DNA from: DTDX01 sp964608455
GTDB taxonomy: Archaea; Thermoproteota; Bathyarchaeia; 40CM-2-53-6; DTDX01
Assembly: GCA_964608455.1 (NCBI GenBank)
Contig: CAZSNM010000001.1
Span: forward strand, 39,568-103,567
DNA length: 64,000 nt
Direction of reading: 5' to 3'
Position 1 is the first letter of the stretch; each line of letters opens with the position of its first letter. The translations under genes and the position numbers were made by a program. This document shows positions 25,223 through 34,570 of the stretch, piece by piece. The notes beneath the pieces were generated by a model. That model was not told the origin of the DNA and made no database searches. It worked only from the letters and a program-made list of their open reading frames with translations.

Positions 25223-26485
25223 ATGAATTTAACAGAGAAAATTTTAGCTAAAGCAGCAAACTTAAAAGAAGTCCATCCAGGTGAAATAATTAATGCTAAA
25301 ATAGATTGCGCAATGGTGCATGATCTTACAGCCCCATTAACAATAGATGCTTTTAATGAAATTGGCATAAAAAAAGTTTGGGATCCAAATAAAATAGTGG
25401 TTATTTTTGATCATTGTGTTCCAGCAAGCTCTGTTGAAGCTGCTGAACTTCATAAAAAAGTTAGAAATTTTGTGAAAACTCAAGGAATAAAAAACTTTTT
25501 TGATGTTGGCTACGGAGGGATTTGTCATCAAGTTATGGTTGAAAAAGGCTTTGTTAAACCTGGTGAAGTTATTGTAGGTGCCGATTCACATACATGTACA
25601 TATGGTGCTTTAGGAGCCTTCGCTACAGGAATTGGATCAACAGATATGGCTTATGTTTTTGCTACTGGAGAGCTTTGGTTTAAAGTTCCAAAAGCAATTA
25701 AAATTCATGCTTCAGGAAAATTTCAGAAGTTTGTTACTCCAAAAGATTTAATTTTATATGTAATTGGAAAACTTGGAGCTAATGGAGCAAATTATATGAG
25801 TTTAGAATTTACTGGACCAGTTATAAAAAATATGAGTATTGATGGTAGATTAACTATATGCAACATGGTTGTTGAAGCTGGAGCTAAATCAGGTATTGTT
25901 CCACCTGATGAAAAAACTTTAGAATATATTAAGTTAAGAAGCAAAGGAAAATTTAATTTTCAAGAAAGCGATAAAAATGCTGTTTATGATAAAGTTTTAG
26001 AAGTTGATTGTGAAAAACTTCAACCAATGGTTGCTTGTCCAAATTCCGTTGATAATGTTAAACCTATAAGTGAAATTTCTGAAGTGGAGGTAGATCAAGT
26101 TTTTATAGGTTCATGCACTAATGGACGAATTGAAGATTTAAGAATTGCAGCTCAAATCTTAAAAGGTAAAAAAATTAATAATAATGTTAGATTAATAGTT
26201 ATTCCAGCTTCTCAAGAGATTTACTTGCAAAGTTTAAAGGAGGGATTACTTGAAATTTTAGTTAAGGCTGGTGCAGTTATAGGGAATCCAAATTGTGGAC
26301 CATGCTTAGGCGGTCATATGGGTTTACTTGCTTCTGGAGAAGTTTGTGTAAGTACATCAAATAGAAACTTTATTGGGAGAATGGGGAGCTCTTCAGCTAA
26401 GATATATTTAGCTTCTCCGGCTACGGCTGCTGCATCAGCTATTTATGGAAAAATTGTTGATCCAAGAGTGTTTGGAGAGAATTGA
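25223..26485 (+). CDS. leuC: 3-isopropylmalate/citramalate dehydratase, large subunit
   Basis: Aconitase-family [4Fe-4S] subunit. The 420-aa archaeal-length protein has the cluster cysteines in GSCTNG and NPNCGPCLGG and the substrate motifs VGADSHTCTYG and GSTD. With cimA close by, it probably serves both isopropylmalate (leucine) and citramalate (isoleucine via the pyruvate route); homoaconitate cannot be excluded by sequence. ATG 25223, 22 nt after ilvC; leuD follows after 3 nt. Confidence 0.92.
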   Translation: MNLTEKILAKAANLKEVHPGEIINAKIDCAMVHDLTAPLTIDAFNEIGIKKVWDPNKIVVIFDHCVPASSVEAAELHKKVRNFVKTQGIKNFFDVGYGGICHQVMVEKGFVKPGEVIVGADSHTCTYGALGAFATGIGSTDMAYVFATGELWFKVPKAIKIHASGKFQKFVTPKDLILYVIGKLGANGANYMSLEFTGPVIKNMSIDGRLTICNMVVEAGAKSGIVPPDEKTLEYIKLRSKGKFNFQESDKNAVYDKVLEVDCEKLQPMVACPNSVDNVKPISEISEVEVDQVFIGSCTNGRIEDLRIAAQILKGKKINNNVRLIVIPASQEIYLQSLKEGLLEILVKAGAVIGNPNCGPCLGGHMGLLASGEVCVSTSNRNFIGRMGSSSAKIYLASPATAAASAIYGKIVDPRVFGEN

Positions 26486-26488
26486 AAA

Positions 26489-26980
26489 ATGAAAGTTTTA
26501 GGTAAAGTTTTAAAGTTTGGAGACAATATTGATACTGATGTTATTCTTCCAGGAAAATATCTAGTGCTTACCGATCCTAAAGAATTAGCTAAGCATGCTA
26601 TGGAAGGTTTAGATAAGGAATTTTCAAAAAAAGCTGAGAAAGGAGTAATAATAGTTGCTGGAGAAAACTTTGGATGTGGTTCAAGTCGAGAACATGCTCC
26701 TATAGCTTTAAAAAACGCTGGAGTAAAAGCTATAATTGCTAAATCTTTTGCAAGAATATTTTATAGAAACGCTATAAATATAGGTTTACCCGTTTTAGAA
26801 TGTAAGGAAGCATTTGAAAAAATTGAAGAAAATGATGAAGTATTAATAGATTTAAGTAATGGGGAAATAATTGATAAAACCAAAAACTTGACTTTAAAAT
26901 TTATTCCGCTCCCTTCATTTCTTTTGGATATTTTAAATCAAGGAGGATTAATTAAAAAACTTAAAAATTCTTTAAAGTAA
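26489..26980 (+). CDS. leuD: 3-isopropylmalate/citramalate dehydratase, small subunit
   Basis: Swivel-domain partner of LeuC. The 163-aa protein has DNIDTDVILPGKYL at the N terminus and the GENFGCGSSREHAPIAL signature; archaeal small subunits have this length. The substrate-discriminating loop reads YLVLTDP, close to archaeal IPM isomerases. It ends the ilvB-leuD operon, tail to tail with cimA (6 nt apart). No leuB is present in the window. Confidence 0.93.
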   Translation: MKVLGKVLKFGDNIDTDVILPGKYLVLTDPKELAKHAMEGLDKEFSKKAEKGVIIVAGENFGCGSSREHAPIALKNAGVKAIIAKSFARIFYRNAINIGLPVLECKEAFEKIEENDEVLIDLSNGEIIDKTKNLTLKFIPLPSFLLDILNQGGLIKKLKNSLK

Positions 26981-26986
26981 AGTTCT

Positions 26987-28606
26987 TTATGAATCTAATT
27001 TTTTACCTAGAATCTTATAGAGATAATATATATATCCATCCACTAAAGCTTCTTCACTAGCCTTAAGAATATTTGATGAAACACCTATTGTAGACCATCT
27101 TTCATCATTTGCTTTAAACTCTATAAATACTTGAACGGTTGCAGCTGTACCTTTTTCAACATCTATTTCTTTAACTCTATATCCAATTAATGAAACATTT
27201 GAGATTTCTGGATACTGCTTTTTTAAAGCTTTTCTTAAAGCTATATCAAATGCATTAACTGGACCGTTTCCTTCAGCAGCAGTAATAATTATGTTATTAC
27301 CTACTTTTAATTTAACTATGCTTTCAGCTGAAATTGAATTATTTTGATTTAATACAAAAGCTCTCCAACCTGATAAATTAAAATAGTTTAAGTTTACTCC
27401 AAGTTCTCTAGCGAAAACTAAAGCTAAGCTAGCTTCAGCATTTTCAAAATGGTAACCCATGCTTTCCATAGCTTTTATTTTTTCAAGAAGTTTCTTAGCT
27501 TCAGGTGAATCTTTACTTAAATTAAAGCCAAACTCTTGAGCTTTAAAAACTAAATTTGATAAACCTGCCTGAGAAGAAACAGTTATTTCTCTTTTATTTC
27601 CAACTTTAGAAGGATCAAACGCTTCATATGTTTCAGAACATTTGATAACGGCATCACCATGAATACCTCCTTTATGAGTAAAAGCAAATTTCCCAACAAA
27701 AGGTTGATAATAATCTCTTGGAATGTTAGCTATTTCATAAACGTAATTTGAAACTTCTGTAAGCTTTTCTAATAATACGCCAGTTTTAACTCCATAACTT
27801 AACTCTAAATTACCGATGATTTCAATTAAATCTGCATTACCGCATCTTTCTCCTAAACCATTAATTGTTCCTTGAATTTGGATTGCTCCAGCTTCTAAGG
27901 CAAATAAACTATTTGCTGTAGCTAATCCCCTATCATTATGTGCATGAATACCTAACTCAGCTTGAACTTTTTCTTTAACATTTCTTGTTATTTCATAAAC
28001 TTCTTTTGGAAGAGATGCCCCTCTAGTATCACATAAAATTAATTTTGTTGCTCCAGCTTCTAAAGCAGTTTTCAAAACTTTTAAAGAGTATTCTTTATTT
28101 TCTTTAAATCCATCATAAAAATGTTCAGCATCAAAAAATACTTCATAGCCATGGTTTTTTAAATAATTTATTGATTTAAAAATCATTCTAAGATTTTCCT
28201 CAAAAGTTGTGTTTAAAACGGTAGTTACATGAAAACTCCAAGCTTTACCCATCAAAGTTATTAAATCAGGTTCAACTTCAATTAATAAGTTTAAATTTTT
28301 ATCTTCTTCAGGTTCTGTATTTGGTTTAATAGTCATTCCGAAAGCTGCTATTTTACTCTTTAAGTTTTCTTTTTTAATTTTTTTAAAGAATTCTATTTCA
28401 GCCTTATTTGTAGTGTTAGGCCAACCCCCCTCAATATAGTGAATTCCAAAATCGCTAAGTTTTTTAGCTATTTTTATTTTATCATTAACTGAAAAATTAA
28501 CTTCTACAGCTTGGTTTCCATCTCTTAAGGTTGTATCATAGAGCTCTATTTTTGTGAAAGCATTCTCGCTTAAAAAAGGTTTATTTAAGGAGAATTTGGT
28601 GCTCAC
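26987..28606 (-). CDS. cimA: (R)-citramalate synthase
   Basis: It condenses pyruvate and acetyl-CoA to citramalate for isoleucine without threonine. The 539-aa protein starts with the HMG-CoA-lyase-like barrel (LYDTTLRDGNQA, EGGWPNT, GIHAHNDRGLA) and ends with a LeuA-type regulatory domain (GNGPVNAFDIALRKAL). EGGWP and the length fit the citramalate branch rather than isopropylmalate synthase, but the two are close. Start GTG 28606; no strong SD, perhaps leaderless. It is divergent from ilvE. Confidence 0.85.
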   Translation of the reverse strand: MSTKFSLNKPFLSENAFTKIELYDTTLRDGNQAVEVNFSVNDKIKIAKKLSDFGIHYIEGGWPNTTNKAEIEFFKKIKKENLKSKIAAFGMTIKPNTEPEEDKNLNLLIEVEPDLITLMGKAWSFHVTTVLNTTFEENLRMIFKSINYLKNHGYEVFFDAEHFYDGFKENKEYSLKVLKTALEAGATKLILCDTRGASLPKEVYEITRNVKEKVQAELGIHAHNDRGLATANSLFALEAGAIQIQGTINGLGERCGNADLIEIIGNLELSYGVKTGVLLEKLTEVSNYVYEIANIPRDYYQPFVGKFAFTHKGGIHGDAVIKCSETYEAFDPSKVGNKREITVSSQAGLSNLVFKAQEFGFNLSKDSPEAKKLLEKIKAMESMGYHFENAEASLALVFARELGVNLNYFNLSGWRAFVLNQNNSISAESIVKLKVGNNIIITAAEGNGPVNAFDIALRKALKKQYPEISNVSLIGYRVKEIDVEKGTAATVQVFIEFKANDERWSTIGVSSNILKASEEALVDGYIYYLYKILGKKLDS

Positions 28607-28745
28607 CCATTTTCTTACACCTGCTTAAAAATATATTTAATTCTTTAAGCTTCTTTAATAAAAACTTTTCTTTAAATTAACGAAAAATTTTATATTCTTT
28701 ATTATATTAACTTCCTTTAAAAAACCCTTAAAGAGTTGAAAAACA

Positions 28746-29660
28746 ATGAAGATTCAGCCTGTTGAATATGTTTGGATGGATGGAAAATTTGTGAAATGGG
28801 ATGAAGCCAAAGTTCATGTAATGACTCATGCATTACATTATGGAACGGGAGTTTTTGAGGGAATTAGAGCCTATCCATCAAATGGAAATTTATATGTATT
28901 TAGGCTTAAAGACCATATTGAAAGATTAATTAATTCAGCAAAAATCTATATGATGGATGTAAATTATACCGTTGAAGAATTAACTGAAATAATTTTAGAG
29001 CTTTTAAGAATAAATAAACTTAAAGAACTATGTTATATTAGACCAATAGTTTTTAAAGGTTTAGGAGAATTTGGATTAAATCCATTTGGTTCACCAACGC
29101 AAATAGCTATATGCGCTTTTCCAGTAGGTGCCTATTTAGAAAAGGGTGGAGTAAGCGTTTGCACTTCAAGTTGGCGTAGAACCCCAGATGTATCTATGCC
29201 TTCAGCAGCAAAAGCTTGTGGAAGCTATTTAAATTCTGTTTTAGCTAAAATAGAAGCTGTTCAAAATGGTTATGATGAAGCCATCTTTATAGATATTAAT
29301 GGTTATTTAAGCGAGGGGGCTGGAGAAAACATTTTTATAGTTAAAAAAGGCGTTATATATACGCCTCCAGTTTCCTCATCAATTTTAGAAGGAATAACTA
29401 GAGATTCAGTAATTAAAATAATTTCAGAGTTGGGCTATTCATTTTTTGAAAGACCAATTTTAAGATCTGAATTATATGTATGCGATGAAGCTTTCTTTAC
29501 AGGAACCGCTGCAGAAATAACTCCAATATTAAAAGTTGATAATAGAATTGTTGGAAATGGAAAACCAGGAAAAATAACAAATGAAATTAAAAACTTCTTC
29601 TTTGAAATAATTTCTTGCAAAAAACCAAAGTATCAGCATTGGTTAACCAAGGTTTACTAG
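28746..29660 (+). CDS. ilvE: Branched-chain amino acid aminotransferase
   Basis: PLP fold-type IV enzyme, last step for Leu, Ile and Val. The 304-aa protein has HYGTGVFEGIRAY, the PLP lysine in PSAAKACGSYLN, GAGENIFIVK and the TGTAAEITPI motif. Start ATG 28746, no overlap with neighbours. It completes the local pathway apart from leuB and leuA. The gene is alone, with the promoter region shared with divergent cimA. Confidence 0.96.
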   Translation: MKIQPVEYVWMDGKFVKWDEAKVHVMTHALHYGTGVFEGIRAYPSNGNLYVFRLKDHIERLINSAKIYMMDVNYTVEELTEIILELLRINKLKELCYIRPIVFKGLGEFGLNPFGSPTQIAICAFPVGAYLEKGGVSVCTSSWRRTPDVSMPSAAKACGSYLNSVLAKIEAVQNGYDEAIFIDINGYLSEGAGENIFIVKKGVIYTPPVSSSILEGITRDSVIKIISELGYSFFERPILRSELYVCDEAFFTGTAAEITPILKVDNRIVGNGKPGKITNEIKNFFFEIISCKKPKYQHWLTKVY

Positions 29661-29671
29661 AATGTTGTCAA

Positions 29672-30724
29672 TTATACTTCTATAAGCTTATAGTTTGCAT
29701 TTCCTAAACCTATTTCTTCTGCTGTTTTAATCATGATTTCCGGATCTACCTTATGTAAATTTAAAAATATATTTTGATTATTACAACTTTCTTTTATTAA
29801 ATCGATAGAGGCTTTATCTATTGCTACAATATCTTTAGAACCTAAAATACCTATATCTGGAGCAAACTTTTTAGAAGCATTTGGAACACAATCACATAGT
29901 TCAGTTATATCTATCAAAAAGTTTATAAAAGCTGATTTTCCCTTAAATTTTTTTAATACAGCTGCAGCTGCTTCAGCTAATCTAATTAATACTTCCTCTT
30001 TACCATGTTCTGGTGGAGAAACAGCTTCAAAAGGACAAACTATAAAACAATCTAAGCATCCAACGCACTTTTCATAATTTATATTTGCTAAACCATTAAT
30101 TAATTTTATAGCATTCCATCTGCATTGTTTTTCGCAAGTTCCACATCCAACGCATTTTTCTATATTAACTTTTGGTTGGCTAACTTTATGAATTAAAATT
30201 TTCCCTTTTTGTGATAAACAACCCATTCCAACATTTTTTATGCTCCCTCCAAAACCGCATAGTCTATGGCCTTTACCATGAGAAACAACTATTAAACTAT
30301 CAACAGCCATAAAAGTTGAAGCAACATACACTTTACTTAAATGTTTTCCATTGAAAGAAACTTCAACTTCGCTTTCTCCATTTAATCCATCAGCTATAAT
30401 TATTGGGCATCCTATAAACTCTGGGGAGAAACCATTTAATAATGCTGTTTTTAAATACTCTATAGCGTTTCCTCGACTTCTTCTATAAAGTGTTGAGGTA
30501 TCAGTTAAAAATGGTTCTCCTCCAATGTTTTTTATAAAATCTACTATAGGCTTAATTAATGAAGGTTTAATAAATGTTCCTCCCCCTCTTTCACCCATAT
30601 GAAGTTTTACAGCAACTAAATCTCCAGATTTAATGGTATTTGGAATGATTTTTTCGCATATATTTATAATCATTTGATCCCATCTTAAATGCTTATTAAG
30701 GCTTGAAAAAAAGACTTGTGACAT
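29672..30724 (-). CDS. DUF362 protein with two 4Fe-4S clusters
   Basis: A 350-aa protein with a DUF362 domain (VAVKLHMGERGGGTFIKP, HGKGHRLCGFGGSIKNVGMG) into which a ferredoxin module is inserted: CVGCGTCEKQC and CVGCLDCFIVCP (about residues 190-225). Family members are common in anaerobes, with no settled reaction; a redox or Fe-S role is likely. Start ATG 30724. It follows nikR on the same strand with 27 nt between, so the two may be cotranscribed. Confidence 0.85.
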   Translation of the reverse strand: MSQVFFSSLNKHLRWDQMIINICEKIIPNTIKSGDLVAVKLHMGERGGGTFIKPSLIKPIVDFIKNIGGEPFLTDTSTLYRRSRGNAIEYLKTALLNGFSPEFIGCPIIIADGLNGESEVEVSFNGKHLSKVYVASTFMAVDSLIVVSHGKGHRLCGFGGSIKNVGMGCLSQKGKILIHKVSQPKVNIEKCVGCGTCEKQCRWNAIKLINGLANINYEKCVGCLDCFIVCPFEAVSPPEHGKEEVLIRLAEAAAAVLKKFKGKSAFINFLIDITELCDCVPNASKKFAPDIGILGSKDIVAIDKASIDLIKESCNNQNIFLNLHKVDPEIMIKTAEEIGLGNANYKLIEV

Positions 30725-30751
30725 TGGTTTCCCTCTTTAAAATGATAAAGA

Positions 30752-31156
30752 TTAGGTGGCTGCTGTTAAAAGTTTTAATTGCTTTACGCCTCTAATACTC
30801 ATTAATTTATCAGCTAAACCCTTAATTTCTTTAGCTAAACCTTTTAAAGCTATAAGCTCTAAACAATTTCTTTCATCTAAATGTACATGCATTGTTGAAA
30901 TTATTAATTCTCCATAGGTATGTTCTAACTCTGTGAGTATATCTGCGGTTCCCCTAACTTCATGATCATAAATTAAAGCTATCACTCCTATAACTTTATC
31001 TTCGCTTTCTTCCCATTTATAATTTGATATATAAAGCCTCATCGCATCACAAATAGCTTTAGATCTTTTTTTATAACCTTTAATCCTAATTATTTTATCG
31101 AATTCTTCAAGAAGATCCTTTGGAAAGGAAACTCCAGCTCTAATAATTTTCTTCAT
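30752..31156 (-). CDS. nikR: Nickel-responsive regulator NikR
   Basis: Ribbon-helix-helix N terminus (RAGVSFPKDLLEEFDKII, then KRSKAICDAMRLYI) joined to an ACT-like metal domain. The Ni ligands are visible in HVHLDERNCLEL (His, His, Cys), with the further histidine in YDHEVRG. 134 aa, typical length. With Ni bound it represses nickel uptake; the divergent nikMNQO operon is the obvious target. No textbook NikR operator was found; a loose AAGCCTAA/TTAGGTTT pair (31176-31183, 31214-31221) is the only dyad seen. Confidence 0.95.
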   Translation of the reverse strand: MKKIIRAGVSFPKDLLEEFDKIIRIKGYKKRSKAICDAMRLYISNYKWEESEDKVIGVIALIYDHEVRGTADILTELEHTYGELIISTMHVHLDERNCLELIALKGLAKEIKGLADKLMSIRGVKQLKLLTAAT

Positions 31157-31291
31157 TAAATAATTTTTATTATCAAAGCCTAATTAAATTTAACTGTTTT
31201 AAAATTAAACGATTTAGGTTTAGTAAATGGAAAACTTTAAATATAAGAATTTGTTACTTTTTTTAAAGAAGTGCTACATGAGGCGGATAAA

Positions 31292-31945
31292 ATGCATATT
31301 CCAGACGGCTTCCTAGATTTAAGAATCTGCTTAATAACCTACATTATTACAATTATATTTTGGTTTTTCGCTTTTAAAAGAGCCAAGGAAACTTTAACTG
31401 ATAAGCAAATTCCTTTAATGGCTGTACTAACAGCTATGTTTTTTGCAGCTCAAATGATGAATTATCCTATTGTAGGCGGAACTACAGCTCATCTTTTAGG
31501 CGGGCCTATTTTAGCAATAACTTTAGGCCCTTATGGAGGCTTAATTTCTATGACTATTATTCTTTTGATTCAAGCATTATTCTTTGGAGATGGCGGTTTA
31601 ACAACTTTTGGAGCAAATGTTTGGAACATGGGGGTTGTAGGTACTTTTCTACCATACATAATGTGGATTTTATTTCCAAAGGGTAAAAAAGGAATGATTA
31701 CAGGAGCCTTTTTAGGAGCTTTTATTGGAGATGTATTAGCTGCTGCTTCAGCTGGATTAGAATTGGGCTTCTCCACTAAATTTCTTTATGGTATTTCAAT
31801 ATCGGTGCCTGCAATGGTTCTTCATCATTCAATAATTGGGATTGGAGAAGGAATTGTAACCTCTATAATAATCCTTACTCTATTAAAGTCTAGACCAGAT
31901 TTACTTAACTTACCGAAAATAGCGCCTAAATGGTTAAGTAAATAA
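31292..31945 (+). CDS. nikM: Nickel ECF transporter, substrate-binding membrane protein
   Basis: S-component of a nickel/cobalt ECF transporter. ATG 31292 is chosen over upstream GTG 31271 because the mature protein must begin Met-His (MHIPDGFLD): the N-terminal amine and His2 coordinate the metal. 217 aa with about six membrane helices and the conserved PIVGGTTAHLLGGP. Nickel rather than cobalt is inferred from divergent nikR and downstream larB. First gene of nikMNQO. Confidence 0.93.
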   Translation: MHIPDGFLDLRICLITYIITIIFWFFAFKRAKETLTDKQIPLMAVLTAMFFAAQMMNYPIVGGTTAHLLGGPILAITLGPYGGLISMTIILLIQALFFGDGGLTTFGANVWNMGVVGTFLPYIMWILFPKGKKGMITGAFLGAFIGDVLAAASAGLELGFSTKFLYGISISVPAMVLHHSIIGIGEGIVTSIIILTLLKSRPDLLNLPKIAPKWLSK

Positions 31946-31962
31946 TTAAAGGGGGAAGCCTT

Positions 31963-32241
31963 ATGGAAAATAAAAAGATGATAATTATTGGAATAATTGT
32001 ATCAATTATATTCGTTATAGTTGGATGCACATTGCTTTCAACTTCAGCAGAAACTCTAGATAAAATTGCTGAGGAGCTTGGAGCATCAGAGGCTTCTATT
32101 TGGCATTCCCCCTTGCCTGATTATGAAATACCTGGATTTGAGGGGAATTTAATAGCAAATATAGGTATAAGCATTCTGTTTACTTTGATTATATTTTTAA
32201 TTTCTTTTGGATTAGGTAAAGCTTTAAGAAGAAGGGTTTGA
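31963..32241 (+). CDS. nikN: Nickel transporter small membrane subunit (PDGLE type)
   Basis: A 92-aa protein with membrane helices at about 5-25 and 68-86 and an outside loop ending PLPDYEIPG, the PDGLE-like signature of NikN/CbiN. It assists metal loading of NikM. Start ATG 31963 after AAAGGGGG. It sits between nikM and nikQ. The loop is short and ends just before the second helix, as usual. Confidence 0.85.
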   Translation: MENKKMIIIGIIVSIIFVIVGCTLLSTSAETLDKIAEELGASEASIWHSPLPDYEIPGFEGNLIANIGISILFTLIIFLISFGLGKALRRRV

Positions 32242-32252
32242 AGCGATAAAAA

Positions 32253-33065
32253 TTGATAGCAGACTTTTTAAGGATATTTAGGGAAACATCCCTTATAGAA
32301 AGATATAGTGCAATAAATGGATTCCTTCAAAAAATTGATCCTAGAGCAAAGCTTATTTCTTTTATTGCTTTAATTTTAGCTTCAATAGAATCAAATTCCC
32401 TCATTTCCTTACTGCTTTTTTTAGCATTCATATTTTCCTTAGCTTTTATCTCAAGAATTCCTATTAAAGCATTTCTTTTTAGAACTTTATTTTTTATAAC
32501 CTTTTTTTCTATGGTAATTGCAATTCCAATTCTTTTTATAACTCCAGGAGTTGCTATAGCATCACTTAACCTTTTCAGCTTTAAACTTCAAATAACTATT
32601 CAAGGAATTTCTTCTGCATTACAATTTATTTTCAGAGTTTGGGCATGTGTTTCTTCATTAATTCTTTTAACTTTAACCACAAAATTTTCAAGCATTATTA
32701 ATGCTATGGAAAACCTTAAAATTCCCAAAGTTTTTACTATGATGGTCTCTATAACTTATAGATTCATCTTCTTGCTTATTGATGAGGCTTATCGAATGGC
32801 ATTAGCTAAAGAAGCTAGAACTATAGGGAAAATGAGCAAAATAGATGCTATGAAAACTTTAGCCTCCATGATTTCTTCCTTATTTATAAGAGCTTATGAA
32901 AGGGGAGAAAAAGTTTATTTAGCGATGAAAAATAGAGGTTATCCAGGAAAAGTAAGAAATTTAAGCATTATTAAATTTCATTTTAAAGATGCCTCCTTTA
33001 TTCTTTCTTTCTTCATATTTATTGTTTTCGTCTTTTTGATAGGGGGATTACTAAACCATGGATAA
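32253..33065 (+). CDS. nikQ: Nickel ECF transporter, EcfT-type coupling protein
   Basis: A 270-aa membrane protein with five or so helices and the cytoplasmic coupling motifs of EcfT proteins (KEARTIGKMSKIDAMKTLA, then RGEKVYLAMKNRGY), which transmit ATPase motion to NikM. KIDPRAKL near the N terminus is also typical. TTG 32253 start. Its stop overlaps nikO by 8 nt. Confidence 0.93.
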   Translation: MIADFLRIFRETSLIERYSAINGFLQKIDPRAKLISFIALILASIESNSLISLLLFLAFIFSLAFISRIPIKAFLFRTLFFITFFSMVIAIPILFITPGVAIASLNLFSFKLQITIQGISSALQFIFRVWACVSSLILLTLTTKFSSIINAMENLKIPKVFTMMVSITYRFIFLLIDEAYRMALAKEARTIGKMSKIDAMKTLASMISSLFIRAYERGEKVYLAMKNRGYPGKVRNLSIIKFHFKDASFILSFFIFIVFVFLIGGLLNHG

Positions 33066-33753
33066 TACAGCCATAGAATTAATTAATGTAACTTATATTT
33101 ATCCTGATGGAACTGTTGCTTTAAAGGATGTTAACTTAAAAATTCTTAAGGGAGAAAAGGTAGCTATTCTTGGTCCAAATGGAGCAGGGAAATCTACGCT
33201 TCTTACAGTAATGGCAGGTTTACTTAAACCCTATAAGGGAGAAATAAGAAATTTTAATAATTCTCGAATTGGATTAGCTTTTCAAGATCCTGATGATCAA
33301 CTTTTTTGTCCAACACTCTTAGAGGATATTGCTTTTGGACCATTAAATATGGGTTTGTCTAAAGAAAAAGCTTTTGAGAAAGCTAATGAAGTATTAAAAG
33401 CAGTTGGGCTTGAAGAGCTTAAAGATAAACCCCCCCATCGTTTAAGTGTTGGAGAAAAAAAGAAAGCTTCTATAGCAACTGTTTTAGCTATGGAACCAGA
33501 CGTTATTGCTTTAGATGAACCAACATCAAATTTAGATCCAAAAAGCAGAAAAGAGTTAATTTCATTGATTAATGAATTATTTTCTAAAAGAAATTTTACA
33601 TTAATTATTGCAACCCACGATATGACATTTGCCAGTAAAGTTGCTGAAAAAGCCCACATCTTAAATAAAGGGAGAATAATAGCCGATGGTAAATTAACAG
33701 AAATTTTATCAAACTTTAAATTGTTAGAGGAAGTTGGATTATATCCTTTTTAA
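33058..33753 (+). CDS. nikO: Nickel ECF transporter ATPase
   Basis: ABC ATPase of 231 aa with Walker A GPNGAGKST, Q-loop FQDPDDQLF (the DPDDQ form typical of ECF ATPases), the signature LSVGEKKKASIA and Walker B VIALDEPTS. The signature is LSVGE rather than LSGGQ, as in several CbiO/NikO proteins. Last gene of nikMNQO, converging on larB with 3 nt between. Confidence 0.95.
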   Translation: MDNTAIELINVTYIYPDGTVALKDVNLKILKGEKVAILGPNGAGKSTLLTVMAGLLKPYKGEIRNFNNSRIGLAFQDPDDQLFCPTLLEDIAFGPLNMGLSKEKAFEKANEVLKAVGLEELKDKPPHRLSVGEKKKASIATVLAMEPDVIALDEPTSNLDPKSRKELISLINELFSKRNFTLIIATHDMTFASKVAEKAHILNKGRIIADGKLTEILSNFKLLEEVGLYPF

Positions 33754-33756
33754 ATT

Positions 33757-34551
33757 TTATTTTCCATTTTTTTCAAATGCTTTAGCAACTCTGTTTGCTA
33801 TTAACCCTGCAAAAACTCCAGCAGGAACTCCCCCATCAATATTAACTACGCTTAAACCTAGAGTGCAGCTTTGAAGCATGGTTATTAAAGCGCCTAATCC
33901 TTTTTCTCCAACTCCATACCCTACTGATGTTGGAACGCCTATTACTGGAACATCAACTAAACTTGCTACCACAGATGGTAATGCCCCTTCCATACCTGCA
34001 ACAACTATTATTGCATCAACATCTCGTTCAATCATGTTTTTTAATGGTTTAAAAAGCCTATGGATTCCTGCGATACCAACGTCAAAAGCTGTTAAAACTT
34101 CGCATCCCATTTCTTCAGCTGTTATTTTAGCTTCTAGAGCTATTGGAACATCTGCTGTTCCAGCTGCTAATATTCCAATTTTTCTTTTAATAAAATTTTT
34201 TTCTGCTTTACGATTTTTAACAACCATCATTTTAGCTTCTTTATTATAATAAACTTCAACATCTTCTTTTTTTAAAGCTGCTTCGATAGCTGCAGCTTTA
34301 TCCTCATCAATTCTGCTTATAATTAATTTATCTTTATGTTTAATTGCTTCTGAAGCGATTTGAATTAAATGCTCTTTTTGTTTAGGTTCGCCATAAATTA
34401 TCTCCGGAATATTTCTTCTTAATTCTCTTTTTTCATCTAATTTAATTGTCTCACCAATTTCTTGAAAGGCTAAAAGCTTTAAAATTTTTTCAGCTTCGTT
34501 AATTGATAAATCTCCGGCTTTAACTTTTTTTAAAACATCTCTTATATTCAA
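33757..34551 (-). CDS. larB: LarB, nickel-pincer cofactor biosynthesis carboxylase
   Basis: LarB carboxylates and hydrolyses nicotinic acid adenine dinucleotide, the first step to the nickel-pincer nucleotide of lactate racemase and related enzymes. The 264-aa protein has an N-terminal helical part and a C-terminal PurE-like domain (AAGTADVPIALEA, VAGMEGALPSVVA, GVPTSVGYG). larC and larE are not in this window. Location beside nickel uptake supports a nickel role. Confidence 0.92.
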   Translation of the reverse strand: MNIRDVLKKVKAGDLSINEAEKILKLLAFQEIGETIKLDEKRELRRNIPEIIYGEPKQKEHLIQIASEAIKHKDKLIISRIDEDKAAAIEAALKKEDVEVYYNKEAKMMVVKNRKAEKNFIKRKIGILAAGTADVPIALEAKITAEEMGCEVLTAFDVGIAGIHRLFKPLKNMIERDVDAIIVVAGMEGALPSVVASLVDVPVIGVPTSVGYGVGEKGLGALITMLQSCTLGLSVVNIDGGVPAGVFAGLIANRVAKAFEKNGK

Positions 34552-34570
34552 AAAATCACAACCACCTTGT

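Noticed and set aside
31176..31221. NikR operator as AAGCCTAA/TTAGGTTT
   Set aside because: The arms are 30 nt apart and imperfect, unlike known NikR sites; kept only as a remark under nikR.
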